Shown: one piece after another, positions 11,436 through 23,297 of the stretch
Layout of the letters: each line of letters begins with the position of its first letter
How positions within the stretch are numbered: position 1 is the first letter of the stretch
Assembly (NCBI RefSeq): GCF_022605165.1
Contig: NC_063070.1
Coordinates: forward strand, 2,046,001-2,110,000
From: Purpureocillium takamizusanense
Taxonomy: Eukaryota > Ascomycota > Sordariomycetes > Hypocreales > Ophiocordycipitaceae
Reading direction: 5' to 3'
Length of the DNA stretch: 64,000 bases
Translations under genes and position numbers: made by a program
Notes under the pieces: generated by a model
Seen by the model: only the letters and a program-made list of their open reading frames with translations
The model's database searches: none
What the model was told of the DNA's origin: nothing

Positions 11436-12038
11436 GGTCGACTCGTCGCTTCTGCCAAGTTGCTCGAACACGCGTGTTATGCGTCTCGACCAGCCGTCTT
11501 GGCTCTGCTGGAGCAGCGAAAGGCAAGTTTGTACGATGCAAAGCACGCAGGTCCAGCTGCTACTGTCAGCACTTTGCACAAGAAGGTGCAGCTTCGGGCC
11601 TCATCGATGCGGTGCTTACTTCAGGTTGCTTGTCATCCCAATATCGCCGTACTCTTGTGTACTGGCGACGGCCCTCATGCTGCTGCAGATGCGTTCCGAA
11701 GCGGGGAGGATTGAGCGCTGCAGCCGCCGTCAATATAAGCAGCCGGGCGACCGAATGCTGATGCCTAGGCGGCGAACCCACGTATCTGTGTTGGCCACCC
11801 CTGCGGGTGCTATGTGGGTGCGACGCCGCGGGAGGCACCAGGCAGCCATATAAGAGACCCGTGTAAGCCTGCCAGTGTCACCGCCATCGCTAATGCCGGG
11901 CCAATAGGTATATCTACGGCCGTCCACGCTACACCTCGTCTCCCAACCTTCGTCAAAGGATTCGAGATGGAATGTTCATTTATCATGCTATTATGGTTAC
12001 AATGGGGCGATCCTGCGCAAGTACGACATGCAGCCGTC
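11436..12038. other. Intergenic region
   Basis: No supported gene. Frames on both strands are open by GC content only. Confidence 0.4.
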
Positions 12039-12617
12039 TTATAAAGCTGTCTCTCGATCAAGGCCATCATATTTGGTGGCCGTCGATAGCTCAGTGTCCT
12101 TGTGCCCAGAGACTCTGGGCCCCGCCGCGTCACGCAGCTCAAAACGTTCTTCTGCTAGTCTGCTGGGGTCGTTCTTGGAACCAGGGTCTGACTCGAGAGC
12201 CATCTTGAGGCCGTCCTTGACCTTGGAGTCATCGAAGCCCCCAGCTTTGAGGTTCTTGCCGTGCGGCCCGCTGGAGTCTCCAGTGTATTGGTTGGAGACG
12301 TAACTAGGGGCGGTGCCTGCGTTCCCGCCGGCTGCGGGACTCTTATCATGCCCCGATCCTGTGCCGGACTGGGCGGTGCTGGGAGATGTGCTGTCGGGAT
12401 GGCCGTGCCGGTTGGCGCCGAACTCGCCGCCACTCTGTGACGACTCGGCAGCGAGTGATTCAGGGGCGACATAGCCGGCGCCTTCTTCGGTCACGGGAGC
12501 ATTTCGACCGAGGTCGACCTGCGAATATGTTGTCAGCCGGCGATCGCCTCTTCAGACTCGTGCAGCACGTACCTTGGTGCCGGCGCCGGGGGCCTTGCGG
12601 TTCTGGTTCGTAGACAT
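12039..12617 (-). CDS. Conserved small hydrophilic fungal protein, unknown function
   Basis: Two exons on the minus strand: 12573-12617 (15 codons) and 12039-12518, joined by a 54-nt gtacgt...cag intron, giving 174 residues. The sequence is hydrophilic, Gly/Ser-rich and probably disordered. It has APESLAAES and GGEFGANR near the N-terminus and YTGDSSGPHGKNLKAGGFDD then MALESDPGS in the middle, the kind of short conserved blocks seen in small stress-related fungal proteins. No signal peptide, membrane segment or catalytic motif. The short first exon and the matching phase support the start MSTNQNRKAPGAGTK. Function is not known to me. Confidence 0.68.
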
Positions 12618-15465
12618 GGTGGTTGTGTTCTGTATAAAAGTGTGCTCAACCATGGGTGAGGCTACCAAGGCGGCTCGGGTCAGGTTACTTCGGCAGGACG
12701 ACTATATATGATATAAGTTGGCTAGCAGGACATGACATCATGGCGATGCCATACTTGATGGGAGCAAAATATGCAGCCAGCTCCGCAAAGCTCATGTATG
12801 AGACCGGCGTGGGAGCCACCGGGTCCGTTAGAATTACATTAAACCGGGTGGCATTAGGGAGTGAAGGCTTTATTTGGTGCCATTCTGCAGGGTGGTCCCG
12901 ATGCAGGCTTGATGGGTGATCGCCGAGTACACAGATCTCGATCGGCATTTGCACAGGGAGTCTCGCGGAACAACTACAAAGTAGGCAACACCAAGACTCG
13001 GCAGCCACCAGTTCATGTTATCCAAAGAGCGTGAACAGCCTTTGGGTGCTCTTATGGTTCGGTGTCGTATCTTGCTTGGCTTGGGCTTGCGTTGATGCCT
13101 CGTGTTGAGCAGCGCACGCACGGCTTTTCTGACGTCCAACCGAACTCAGGCATTTGATTCCAATAATTCCACGGTCATTCCAGTTGATTTTGTTCTGGCT
13201 GGAGGTCTTGGCGGGCATTGCGGTGATGCATGGATCGCAAATGTGACGTCACGATGAGGTTGAGCATACCTCACGGAAGAGCCATCTGATAGTCAAGGAC
13301 TCAGTTTGGTGCTGAGCAACTACGCTTCGTGCAACGGCCCAGTTCCGGAGTGGATAGAAGCGGAGGGCAACGAGAGCGGCAATGGCGGTCAGGACAAAGG
13401 ATACTTACCTAGGTAATAAGAGCATGTCGCCATGAGACTTGGTGGGTTGCATGTTGCGTACTAAAGGTACGGGCGATATGCGACCGCATGCCTTGCCACC
13501 CGCTGACCACCCACAGCAGGTGGCACAGCAACGTTAGTACTCACTACTCAGTCCCGCGGGCCAACTGCAGCCAGCGGCGTGATGAGCAGCAGCACTGCGT
13601 CGAGTGACCCATTTGAGGGCTTGCGGTGCGCCTGCACAGGCAGCTCGCAGCCTGCCGCCTGATCGGGGCTGTGGGGGGCGAAGCTACGGGGCGGAGGTCA
13701 CGGATCCGGGGCACAGGGCAACTACAATTCACGCCAGAGTGGTCGCCAGGCCGGCGAGCGCACGAGGTGTGATCAGCCTCGACGGGCGGAACGAGACTCC
13801 GGCTTGAGCCCTGGCCGGGCTATTAAAGGAGACGCTTCGCCAGGAAGAGGCCAGCCGCGCCCGTAGTACCAGACAAACGTCCAAGACGTGAGACGAGCTT
13901 GCCCAAGGCGCGACGCAATGACACGACTCTACTATCACGACGGGCACTACCACCCAGACAGCCGGCCAGGCGACGAACGGCGGGACAGGAGGCAGAGGGA
14001 GGCAGACGCCAACTTGTGGCATAAGACATACCAGATATGGGACCATGTGCTTTACGGTGTTGGCAGCTTCTACTACAAGATCAGAGGCCGCTGAGTCGGA
14101 CTCGTTGCGCGTGCTGCAGGCGAGCACGACAGAGCCTGCACGTGGCAGCTGGTGGACATCCTATCCTGGAGTGAGCACCTGGCTGAGACGGACGAGTGTG
14201 TCACCCGCAACAGGCGAGGGAGCCGACAAGAGGAGTTGGTCGACATCTTGCGCTCCCTGCGCCCAGACTTTGCGTCACGAAGCGGTGGGCGGGCGCGGGC
14301 GCGGGCGCGACACGACGGCGCCAAGGCAGCGAGTGCAGAGGCAAGGGGCGAACATGAGGCGGCATGAAATTGTGACGGTGGTGCTGCGGTGGCTCCGCAC
14401 CGCAATGGGGTAGTTATGGACAGGGAACAAGAGCCAGATGCGCAGGTCCATGGAGGCGCTGCTTGGACGATGGACTGACTGGTGGATGACAGGGTCGTCG
14501 AAGGTCGCTCGGCACAGGTTGCGAAGAAGTAAGTGACCTACGGACGGACGGGTTGGCAGCGGTCCAAATAAAGATTGGCGACGGATCATCGCCCATCAGC
14601 CTGCGGGACGATGCTGATGTGCTCCGCGACTGCTGAAACGAGTGACGACGACGGGGTCGGAGTGGGCCAGCCAATGCTGAAACTGTGAGGATCCACGACT
14701 GCTACGGTCTGGTGCGCGAGAGAAAGAGGCGAACGCCATCAGATCAGATCAGACCTCTGGCATCCATGGATGGCGAGGGAGATGCGCGGTGGGGAAGCAG
14801 CCCCTTTTCCCACCGCAACCGCCGCCATCTCAGTCGCGGCCGGCGCACTGTATACAGGGAGCCTTGGGCCCGCCCCGACTAGCACCCTGCGTCCAGAATC
14901 TTGGACGGCTGCTGATAGCCCTCGGCTGCCCCCCCACGGTGCGAGTCAGGGTCGCGCCACCGCTCGCGGCTGGGCGTGGTGAGATGACCTTGTCTGACGG
15001 GGCCGCGTGATTGGACAGCGCTGGCGGAACAAGCTTCATGGCCCCTGGCCAGCCCTGCTGCGCCTCCGTGGACAGGGGCTCCGACCAAATTCGCTTCCAG
15101 TGGCGGTCCACGCTAGGGGCTTCTGGGCGGGAGGCCGAACAGCCCGCTTGGCCGTACAGTACCTCACCACTTGACGAGACCATGCCATCGCCTCCTCCTC
15201 CTCTTCCTTTCCAACCGACAAAACACTCGCTTGGGAACAAAGCGCCGTCTTGCCTTTCCCGTCCCCCATCTTCCTTTCTTCTTTGAATCTAATTGGGGCT
15301 CGCCTCACTACTTCCCGTCACTCATTCACGGTATTTTGTTTGCTAGCTCTCTCTTCGTCTCTCTCCTCCCCCCTCAACTCCGCGTCGCCGACGACAGTTC
15401 GAACGACAGCCGACTTGCTCCGCCCGCTCCGCATTGTCATATATTGTGCTTTCACGCCGCGCGCC
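12618..15465. other. Long intergenic region upstream of GH72 gene
   Basis: 2.8 kb. The last 300 bp (about 15170-15465) are C/T-rich, as expected for the 5' UTR/promoter of a strongly expressed cell-wall gene. A small frame at 13918-14094 (MTRLYYHDGHYHPDSR start, ending SFYYKIRGR, 58 codons) might be a short peptide gene, but there is no independent support. Other long frames are GC-driven shadows. Confidence 0.45.
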
Positions 15466-17131
15466 ATGGCGTTGACGAAGCTTTCGGTGTCGCTCCTCGC
15501 CCTCGCGGGGAGTGCCCTTGCCGATCTGCAGCCCATTGAGATGAAGGGCTCCAAGCTCTTCTACAAGAATGGCACCCAGTTCTTCATGAAGGGCGTCGCC
15601 TACCAGCAGGACACGGCTGCCGCCGGCGCCACCAGCGACAAGACGACCAAGTACGTCGACCCGCTGTCCGATGCGACGGCTTGCAAGCGCGACGTGCCCC
15701 TGCTCAAGGAGCTCGGCACCAACACGATCCGCACCTATGCCATCAACCCCGACTCCGACCACTCGGCCTGCATGAAGCTGCTCGACGAGGCCGGCATCTA
15801 CGTCATTTCGGACCTGAGCGAGCCCAGCCTGTCCATCAACCGCGATAACCCCCAGTGGAACGTGGAGCTCTTCACTCGCTACCAAAAGGTCGTGGACGAG
15901 ATGGGCAAGTACTCCAACGTTATCGGCTTCTTTGCCGGTAACGAGGTCAGCAACAACAAGACCAACACGGGCGCCTCAGCCTTCGTCAAGGCCGCCGTCC
16001 GCGACACCAAGGCCTACATCAAGAACAAGAAGGACTCCCGCTGGATGGGCGTTGGCTACGCCGCAAATGACGACAAGGACATCCGTGTTGAGATCGCCGA
16101 CTACTTCAACTGCGGTAAGGCCGAAGACTCGATCGACTATTGGGGTTACAACATTTACTCGTGGTGCGGCGAGAGCGACATGCAAAAGTCGGGTTATAGC
16201 GAGCAGGCCAAGTTCTTCAAGGACTACTCGGTCCCCGTCTTCTTTGCCGAATACGGCTGCAACCTACCCGACGGTGCTGCCAACCGCATCTTCCAAGAGA
16301 CTGGCGCCCTGTACAATGACGAGATGACTAAAGTCTTCTCCGGCGGCATCGTCTACATGTACTTCCAGGAGGCCAACGACTATGGTGAGTTGTTGATTTA
16401 TTGTGAGACGGCTTGGTTACCCGCGCTAACGTCCGACAGGTCTGGTCGAGGTCAAGAACGGCAAGGCTACCAAGCAAAAGGACTTCGGCAAGCTCAAGGA
16501 CCAGGTGGCCAAGGCCGACCCCAAGGGTGTTGACAAGGACCAGTACAACCCGACGGCCAAGCCTGCCAAATGCCCCGACCTGACCAACACGTGGAGGGCC
16601 AACTCTGAGCTGCCGCCCACGCCCGACAAGTCGCTCTGCGACTGCATGACCAAGTCGCGCTCGTGCGTCGCCTCCAAGGACCTGGACCCCAAGAAGTACG
16701 GCGCCATGTTCGGTTTCATCTGCGGTGCCGACGCGTCTATCTGCACGGCCATCCAGGGCAACGCCACCACCGGTGTCTACGGCGCCTACAGCATGTGCTC
16801 CGACGCCGACAAGCTCAACTATGTCCTCGACGCTTACTACTCTAAGCTGAACAAGGCCAAGGATGCCTGCGACTTCAAGGGTCAGGCCACGACCCAAAGC
16901 CCCAACAAGGACTCCTCTTGCGACTCCAAGCTGGCCACTGCCAGCGATATCAACAAGAAGGTCGCCACGGCGACGGCCCCTGTCGGCGGTGGCGGCGCCA
17001 AGGCCACGTCTTCGGACAGTGCGGCCGGCTCCTTCACCCCGATGGGTCCCTTCTTTTCCGTCGGTGACTTCGCCATCGGCGCTTACATGCTCGTCGCCGG
17101 TCTTGTCGGTGCGGGCATGGTAGCGCTATAA
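15466..17131 (+). CDS. GPI-anchored beta-1,3-glucanosyltransferase (GH72 with CBM43)
   Basis: Two exons, 15466-16384 and 16440-17131, giving 536 residues. The GAS/GEL family cuts beta-1,3-glucan and transfers the new reducing end to another chain, elongating and cross-linking wall glucan outside the plasma membrane. A signal peptide covers about residues 1-19 (MALTKLSVSLLALAGSALA). The GH72 domain follows, with acid/base Glu160 in FAGNEVSN and nucleophile Glu262 in FFAEYGC. A Cys-rich CBM43/X8 module (about 370-465) holds LCDCM, GFICG and MCSDADKLNYVLDAYY. A Ser/Gly-rich linker and hydrophobic tail ending GAYMLVAGLVGAGMVAL indicate GPI attachment. The open frame extends upstream to 15250, but the ATG at 15466 gives the signal peptide. 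Confidence 0.95.
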
Positions 17132-17778
17132 GCGGACGGTGGGACGTTTTGTAAGCAACGGTTGCGACATGTACATTTTGGGCTGTCGGATCTTGGTGGG
17201 TGGATGTCTTAGGTTTCTTGTATTACGTACGCATTGCTGGTGTTGCCTATACCGTTAGACAGGACCTATTAATGGCAAATTTTCTGAATCCGCGACTGGT
17301 TCGACGACGTTGGGCTGATCCCATTTCTTTTCCAATGGTGCCCCTCTAGGAACATACTGCGTCACCCATGAGGCAATCAGCGGTTGCATATTGATGGATG
17401 GTGGTCGCGAGTTGGCAGTTTTGCCCATCGAACAAAGTACTTGGCAGGCACCCAAAATTTACTCAGGAACAGGGCGAGAACGCCGTTGGGTCTTTGGATG
17501 GTAGAGAATGTTCGATTGACCAGCCCGGTCATTGAGCTGGTGTGTCCTGACTTCGAAGATCTTTTGAGTCCCTGGAAGACACCATATGAGCTTATGTGAC
17601 GACGGTCAATGAGTGGCGTTGAAAATACCAGAGGGAGAGGCGAAAAAAGAAAAGCCACATTTCCAACAATACGCTATGGACCGTACGTAGCTGTTGTTGC
17701 GAAGTCTCGCGAAATCTCCTCTATATTGGTCCAAGTACGAAGTGGATGGAGAGAGAAGAGGCAAAAGCAAAAAATTAA
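17132..17778. other. Intergenic region
   Basis: About 650 bp between the GH72 stop and the tRNA gene. No supported gene. Confidence 0.5.
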
Positions 17779-17885
17779 TGTCCTCGGTGAGACTCGAACT
17801 CACGACCTTTGGATGGCCCAGAGTAAATCTGATCACATGTAAGCACATATGAGACCAACGCTCTAACCAACTGAGCCACGAAGAC
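17779..17885 (-). tRNA. Elongator tRNA-Met(CAT) with 33-nt intron
   Basis: Read on the minus strand. The acceptor stem GTCTTCG pairs with CGAGGAC (one G-U), followed by discriminator A at 17779. The D arm is GCTC...GAGC. The anticodon stem TTGGT/TCCAA has the U31-U39 mismatch also present in yeast elongator tRNA-Met. The loop is CTCATA with anticodon CAT (17849-17851). The T arm is GTGAG-TTCGAGT-CTCAC. A 33-nt intron (17815-17847) sits directly 3' of A37, the canonical position for nuclear tRNA introns. The elongator identity rests on loop and stem details. Confidence 0.93.
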
Positions 17886-18936
17886 TTGGTTCGTTGAACA
17901 CAATCGGGTTATTAGTGACTATGTAGCCAAAATGCATTGGGAGTGCGCATTCGGATGGACGCGGTAGTTAATCCCTTACCCAACAGTCAATCGGCCCGTA
18001 AGGGAGCACTCGCTAGATTTGCACGATTCCAACTGTCCAAGCACTCTTCTGATTGCCGTGCGGCTAGGTATTGAGATGTGTTTCTGCCATTGCAGGTGAC
18101 TGACGCCTCTTTCGTGACGCCGTTGCTGCGGCGCCGATTCATCGACGCGTCAGCCGCCTGGAGAGCACGATGACCGCCTCGAAGATCGTGTGCCGTAGGC
18201 TGACGACGCACAAATGCCACGAGTCTGGTCATGCGTCGTCGGCTGTCACTGAGCCACGACCGTGACGCATTAGGATAATAAGGTTGCTTGAACCCTGGCA
18301 GCTGTCCGTCACGCAGCGGAGCGGTCGACAACAATCGTGGCGGCTGTCTTGTCTGTTCATGCAGACCTCCTTCCAGAGGATTGCGTGTTGGCCGATTACA
18401 TAAACTTTCGTCGTCACCAAGCTCGCCCTCGGCCTTTCGCGTGGCGTCGCGGAGCGAGGCTCGCATTCGCTGGCTCGCATCCGCTCGTTTTCGAGGGGGA
18501 GTGCTGTTTCACAGCTACCTTACTTTGGTGACGACCGACGGAAACCCTCCCAGTGCCTCCTGTAGCGCACCATAGCCCTTGTAGCCCACGTCGATTCCTG
18601 CGCCACGTCGGCCGCGAACGCGCTGTGCCGCTTCAGGCTTCGCTGACGACGGAGGGCGGCCACTACAGGCGGAGCTGGTTGCGCATCGCGATATGGAAGC
18701 GAGACCCGAGCGCGCGCACCGGCCGGGCATGGCGATGGTCTGCGAGAGATTTGGGCATATAAGCTGATGCATCTCGGGGTGTCTTGTCGAGATGGAACAG
18801 CAGAACGTGCAAGCACTGGCATCGCTCAACCACCTCCAACACCACGACACGACAGGCATTGAACCCCGAATAGCTTCAACATTGACCACTTACAAACCTT
18901 CTCTCTCCACCACTACTCGTGCCGGCGACCTACGCA
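17886..18936. other. Intergenic region upstream of SYLF gene
   Basis: About 1 kb, containing the tRNA 5' flank and the SYLF gene promoter. Open frames are short and unsupported. Confidence 0.45.
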
Positions 18937-20103
18937 ATGACAGTCTACCCCGTCTACAACGAGCAGGTCGCACAAGCGCAACTCCCGGGCTACACGCCCT
19001 CGCAGAGGCCGACGCCGAGCTCGACTTTCAACGCCAACGTCGACCCGTTCCAGACTGGCCATGCGGGCCCATCCCCGTCTCCGACCAAGCAGCCCTCGGC
19101 CTTCAACCGCAAGTTCCACAGCATCACCAGCAAGGCCGGGTGGTCGCTGAACAAGGCCGCCAACGTCATCGGCGCCGAGGGCTGGTGGCCCACGAGCATG
19201 GAGAAGGAGTGCAACAAGGCGGCCCGCATCCTTCACTCCTTTACCAGTGAGTGCCCTTTGTCTGTAGTATTAGTACGTTACCGGCAACCGAGATCCTAAC
19301 ATGTGTGTCCTCCAGGCCTTGGCGCGCCTCAGCCCCCGACGGTCGACGGCCCCATGCATCCCACGGGCATCACCAAAAAGTCCATGGTCCAGATTCCCGA
19401 CGCGGTGCTCCGTGAGTGCGCCGGCCTCGCCATCTTCAACGTGATCCGCGCGGGCGCCTTCCACGGCTCCCTGGCGGCCGGCTCGGGCGTTGTCGTGGCC
19501 CGTCGCGCCGATGGCACGTGGTCGCCGCCATCGTCGTTTGTCGTTTCGACGGTGGGTGCGGGCTTCATGCTGGGCCTCGACGTCTACGACTGCGTGTGCG
19601 TGCTCAACACACCGGCGCAGGTCAGTGCCTTCACCAACCCTCGCGTCTCGCTCGGCGGCGAGGCATCCATCGCCGTCGGCCCCGTGGGCACGGGCGGCAG
19701 CGTCGACGCCGCGCTGTCCAAGACGGTGCGCCCCATGTGGAGCTACATGAAGAGCCGCGGGCTGTGGGCGGGCGTTCAGATCGACGGCACCATCATCATG
19801 AGCCGTGCCGACGCCAACAGCGTCTTCTACAACGAGCGCGGCATCACCGCCAAGAAGATCCTGCGCGGCGATGTCGCTTGGCCTGTGCAGGCCCGGCCGC
19901 TCTTTGAGGTGCTGCGCGCCATCGAGGGCCGCCCAGACGTCGACCACACTGTCGTCGAGGAGGTCGGTCGCATGGCCACGCCTGGCGACACGGTCCTCGA
20001 CGACGAGAAGCGCGGCGAGGCGCAAGTCCAGGTTGAGCACCACGACCGCGAGGGCGAGACGCTGCTGGACGAGAAGGAGAGGCTGAGGCGGGCGGGATAC
20101 TAA
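18937..20103 (+). CDS. SYLF-domain (Ysc84/SH3YL1-type) lipid-binding protein
   Basis: Two exons, 18937-19246 and 19316-20103, giving 365 residues. SYLF proteins bind phosphoinositides and, in fungi, act at cortical actin and endocytic sites (yeast Ysc84/Lsb3). The N-terminal 100 residues are Pro/Ser-rich and end in GWSLNKAANVIGAEGWWP. The SYLF domain runs from about residue 130 to 320: IPDAVLRECAGLAIFNVIRA (the membrane-binding helix), SGVVVARRADGTWSPPSSF, GLDVYDCVCVLNT, LGGEASIAVGPVG, KSRGLWAGVQIDGTII and NSVFYN. A charged tail (DDEKRGEAQVQVEHHDREGE) follows. Unlike yeast Ysc84, no C-terminal SH3 domain is present, as in many filamentous-fungal homologues. Confidence 0.9.
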
Positions 20104-20485
20104 GGCTGGTCAAGTTGCTCATGCTCTTTCAATGGCTCAGGGGGCCTGGGGCGTTTGGGTTCTTCTTTTTCTGTATGATAGTACCCATGGGTTTCGATGG
20201 GAACTGTGACATGGTAGTGACCATGAATTGCAACCTTTTCTGCCCCATTCCTGCTCCCGAGGTGCCACCCGCGCGTGCGCGGCTAACATTGAGCTCTTGG
20301 TGGCTGTATTTACATTCGTCACTATCGAAGAGACGTACGCGGCCCAGGCAACCCAGTGCCTGGTAGAGTTCTTGCGGTAAGGAAGCGCCTGGCTCGTCTC
20401 AATCTATAGGCAAGCGGCGCGGAACAACATATACTAATACGGCATCGATAGTCTCAATTCGAAAGTGTTGCCCCGAAGTCCCTTA
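20104..20485. other. Intergenic region between tail-to-tail genes
   Basis: 3' flanks of the SYLF gene and of the broken MFS gene. No supported gene. Confidence 0.5.
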
Positions 20486-22381
20486 CTACGCAAGCTTGTA
20501 CGTTTCGCTGCTGCGCGATGCCGCGGAACGAAGCACACGTCCGTCAGAACTCGCGATGCGTTGGCTGGCGGCGCGCCATCTCCATGTACGACTTGGCCGT
20601 CGCGAGCCTCGCCTTCTTGCCCCAAATGAGCAGCGCCACTGGTATGAGAAGGATGGCGAAGCAGAGCACCACAATGAGGATGTGCAGGTCGCGCACTCCC
20701 ATGGCGGCGAGCCACGGCGTGAGAACCTAGAGGATCATGCCCGAGACGGCGTTTCGAGTGAAGACGATGCCCACCAATGCATTTCCAATGACCTACATGT
20801 AGGCAATGCCGTTAGTGTGATGGATGAGACAACAGACAGGTAGTACGTAGCATGCAGGCAGGCCTCGTCAGGAGCGTGTGAAGTGAGGTGTGGATGGAAC
20901 GTACGGCATGATAGCAGTCCATGGCGTAGGAAAGGCTGCTGTCGCAGGCGACGATGAGCCCGAAGCCGTAAACGCCCCATCCGACGGCGAGGATGGCCCA
21001 GTGAGCTTTCTGAGAAACGAAACGTCAACAAGCACAGTGACACACGCCACGGCGTCCGCGGCCCAACCCAACACAACAGGAACCTACGTTGGCCATGCCC
21101 AGCCCGAACATCAAGATGCCTGCCGGGGTGACAATGGCTGCGATCAGCGCCACCCACAGGCGCATTTCGGGCTCGTAGACGCCGCCGTTGCGTTTCGACA
21201 GCCAAATGATGGACTTGTCGTTGAGATGGCCTCCGACGTAGATGGCGGGGAAGGCGCTGGTAAGGGGCGCCACGTTCATGAGGCCGACACCGGCGGCAGA
21301 GAAGTTGTAGGGCGGGTCGAAGAGGTACGTCGCCTGGACGCTGCTCATGAACGCCGAACCAAGCGAGCAGGCTGCCGTACGTGATGGCCGTGTACGTGAT
21401 GGCCGGGAAGCGGAAGAGCAGGACCACGGGGTTGTATAGGTCGAAGAGAATCGAGCCCTTGGTGGGCGTGATGAGGGCGAGGCGCTCGCGGTACGGGCGC
21501 ATGGGGATGGACGGATCGATGTGGCCCATGGACTGCGTGGGCACAATCTCGCCGTCGTCCTTGGTGTTGCTCTGCAGCGTGGCGAGGCCGACGTCGCTGG
21601 GCTCGTCGGCGTCCCGCCCGGAGGAGCTGCCGTGACTTGGCCCGACGTACTTGGTCTCCTCGAAGCAGACAACGATGAGGACTACGTTGACGACGAAGAA
21701 GATGACGCACCACCACCAGATCCAGCGCCAGCCCTGGCTGTCGACGATGTACCCGGCGGCGACGGGGCCGAGGTAGGAGCCGGTAAAGAGGGCCAGGAGG
21801 TACCAGCCGTTCATGGCGGTATGCTGGTGGACAAAGAAGAGGTCGGCAATGGTGATTTGCGCAATCGTCTCGGAGATGGCGCCGCTGAGGCCGGACAGGA
21901 GGTTGCCCCCGTAGAGGTCGCCGACATTGCGGGTGACGGCCAGCCAGATGCACGAGGCCAGCTGCAGGGCGGTGCTGAGAATGTACACGGGGCGGCGGCC
22001 GTGTTGAGCTGGCTGACGGTGAAGCCCAGCTGGTCCTCGTACTGCTGCCAGGGGCGGTGTAGAAGATGTCGAGCTGGACGAAGCTGAAGAAGACGTAGAC
22101 GTTGACGAGGACGAAGTTGAGCATCTTGCGCTTGGTGGACCAGTTGAGGGGATCGTTGGGGTCGGTCGTCGGCCTGGGATGCAGGATGGCATTCTCCGTC
22201 GACCGTTGCACTTTTGGGCGAAGGGAGGCGATGTAATGTCAGGCTTCAGCACTCACTCGGGGAGTCTTGGGGAGATCGGGGGGGGGGATATGAGGGCGCT
22301 TGAGGGCTTACAGTCCTCGAGGGTGACGGTCCCCGGTGCCCAAAAGGACTCATCTCGCTCCGTAGCCGGATCCGGATCCAT
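20486..22381 (-). pseudogene. MFS transporter, disrupted by frameshifts, a deletion and a stop codon
   Basis: Minus-strand remains of a drug/polyamine-type MFS transporter. Recognisable pieces in order: first exon 22312-22381; exon 2 from 22210 with DPNDPLNWSTKRKMLNFVLV and FVQLDIFYTAP; LYGGNLLSGLSGAISETIAQ and ADLFFVHQHTAMNGWYLL (TM4-5); SQGWRWIWWWCVIFF; SSVQATYLFDPPYNFSAAGV; exon 20905-21009 with ILAVGWGVYGFGLIVACDSS; last exon 20486-20792. Lesions: one C short near 22051; a segment of about 20 residues missing at 21991-22002, where two copies of ACGGCCGCCGCC would abut; a frame change near 21347-21356; and TAG at 20727-20729 inside the final TM region. Introns near 22211-22311, 21010-21087, 20906-20... 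fit GT-AG rules. Either a decaying gene or a poorly assembled one. Confidence 0.82.
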
Positions 22382-23073
22382 CACTGGAAGCCTCTCCTGA
22401 CAAAACAAGGGGAGGAAAAGGCGGTGCAGGAAAGGTCTTTCTTGGACGTCTGAACAATGATCAATGGCTTCTCACCGAGACGCCGCGGGCACGACAGAGC
22501 ACAGTGTAACCCCCTCGAGCGGATGGGCTGAATGGCGACGACCTATCCTATACTCGGGTTGAGATACAGGCATGCACAACGTCAATAATGACGCCAGGAA
22601 TCCCCCCTTCCCTTGCCCCCTTGTCGACCCCGCAAACCCGCCCAACGGTTCCAATCGACGTCTGACCAGACCAGGAAAGGACTGGGCGGCCGCATTGCCG
22701 TCGTCCAAAGGACCGGTCTCGTCTCCGCGAGGAACTTCGCAAGGAGGCGCTTGTTGTGCCGGTGCTAGTTGAGGGCAAAGGCCATGGTAACTAACTTAGT
22801 ATATGTACAGACTATGTTGTTAGGCGAATATATAAGTTGGAAACGCGGGGGGGAGTGGGGGTGGGTCGTCGGTCGTTGGGTCCGCTGCAGAGTCGCTCCA
22901 GAATCCATCCGTAACTTATTACCGCGATTGCCGTGCTCGTCATCCTTTAGCTTGTTATGGACGAATGGGCTGTGTCATGCCATGCAGGCGACGTGCTGTC
23001 GCTCGGGTCCCGAGGGCGCCGATCTGGAACACGGCCGCTGTACCTTGTACGAGGGTATGGCTCGAGGGACGAG

Positions 23074-23085
23074 GTATATATAAAA
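23074..23085 (+). promoter_or_regulatory. TATA box of FAD oxidoreductase gene
   Basis: TATATATAAAAG about 215 bp upstream of the ATG at 23298, correctly oriented. Sequence match only. Confidence 0.5.
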
Positions 23086-23250
23086 GAAGAGAAACGCGCG
23101 AGGGGTCGGTTGGGGTGTGTTGCTCTGTGCTGCTCCGACGACGACCGGCCTGGACGCAACATCCAACATCCAACATCCAACAAGCAAAACCCAGGCCAGG
23201 AACCGAACCCCCCCAAAAAAAACAGACACGGGACTTTTTTCTTTCAGCCG

Positions 23251-23290
23251 ACTCCAGTCCACTCCAGTCCACTCCAGTCCACTCCAGTCC
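23251..23290 (+). repeat. 10-bp tandem repeat, four copies
   Basis: ACTCCAGTCC repeated four times exactly, ending 7 bp before the ATG at 23298, so it probably lies in the 5' UTR. A separate aacatcc-type repeat lies about 70 bp upstream. Confidence 0.95.
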
Positions 23291-23297
23291 AGCCATC

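Larger units (their letters stand above)
22382..23297. other. Divergent intergenic region (MFS pseudogene / FAD oxidoreductase)
   Basis: Shared upstream region of the two divergent genes. It has a TATA element at 23074-23085, an aacatcc tandem run (about 23158-23180) and a 10-bp tandem repeat just before the oxidoreductase ATG. No supported gene. Confidence 0.6.

Noticed and set aside
10892..11761. 289-codon plus-strand open frame
   Set aside because: Composition and amino-acid pattern show no domain or signal, and it overlaps the more protein-like minus-strand frame at 11160-11435.
13729..14127. 132-codon minus-strand frame and the overlapping short plus-strand frame at 13918-14094
   Set aside because: No recognisable features; the 58-codon plus-strand frame is mentioned only as a weak possibility.
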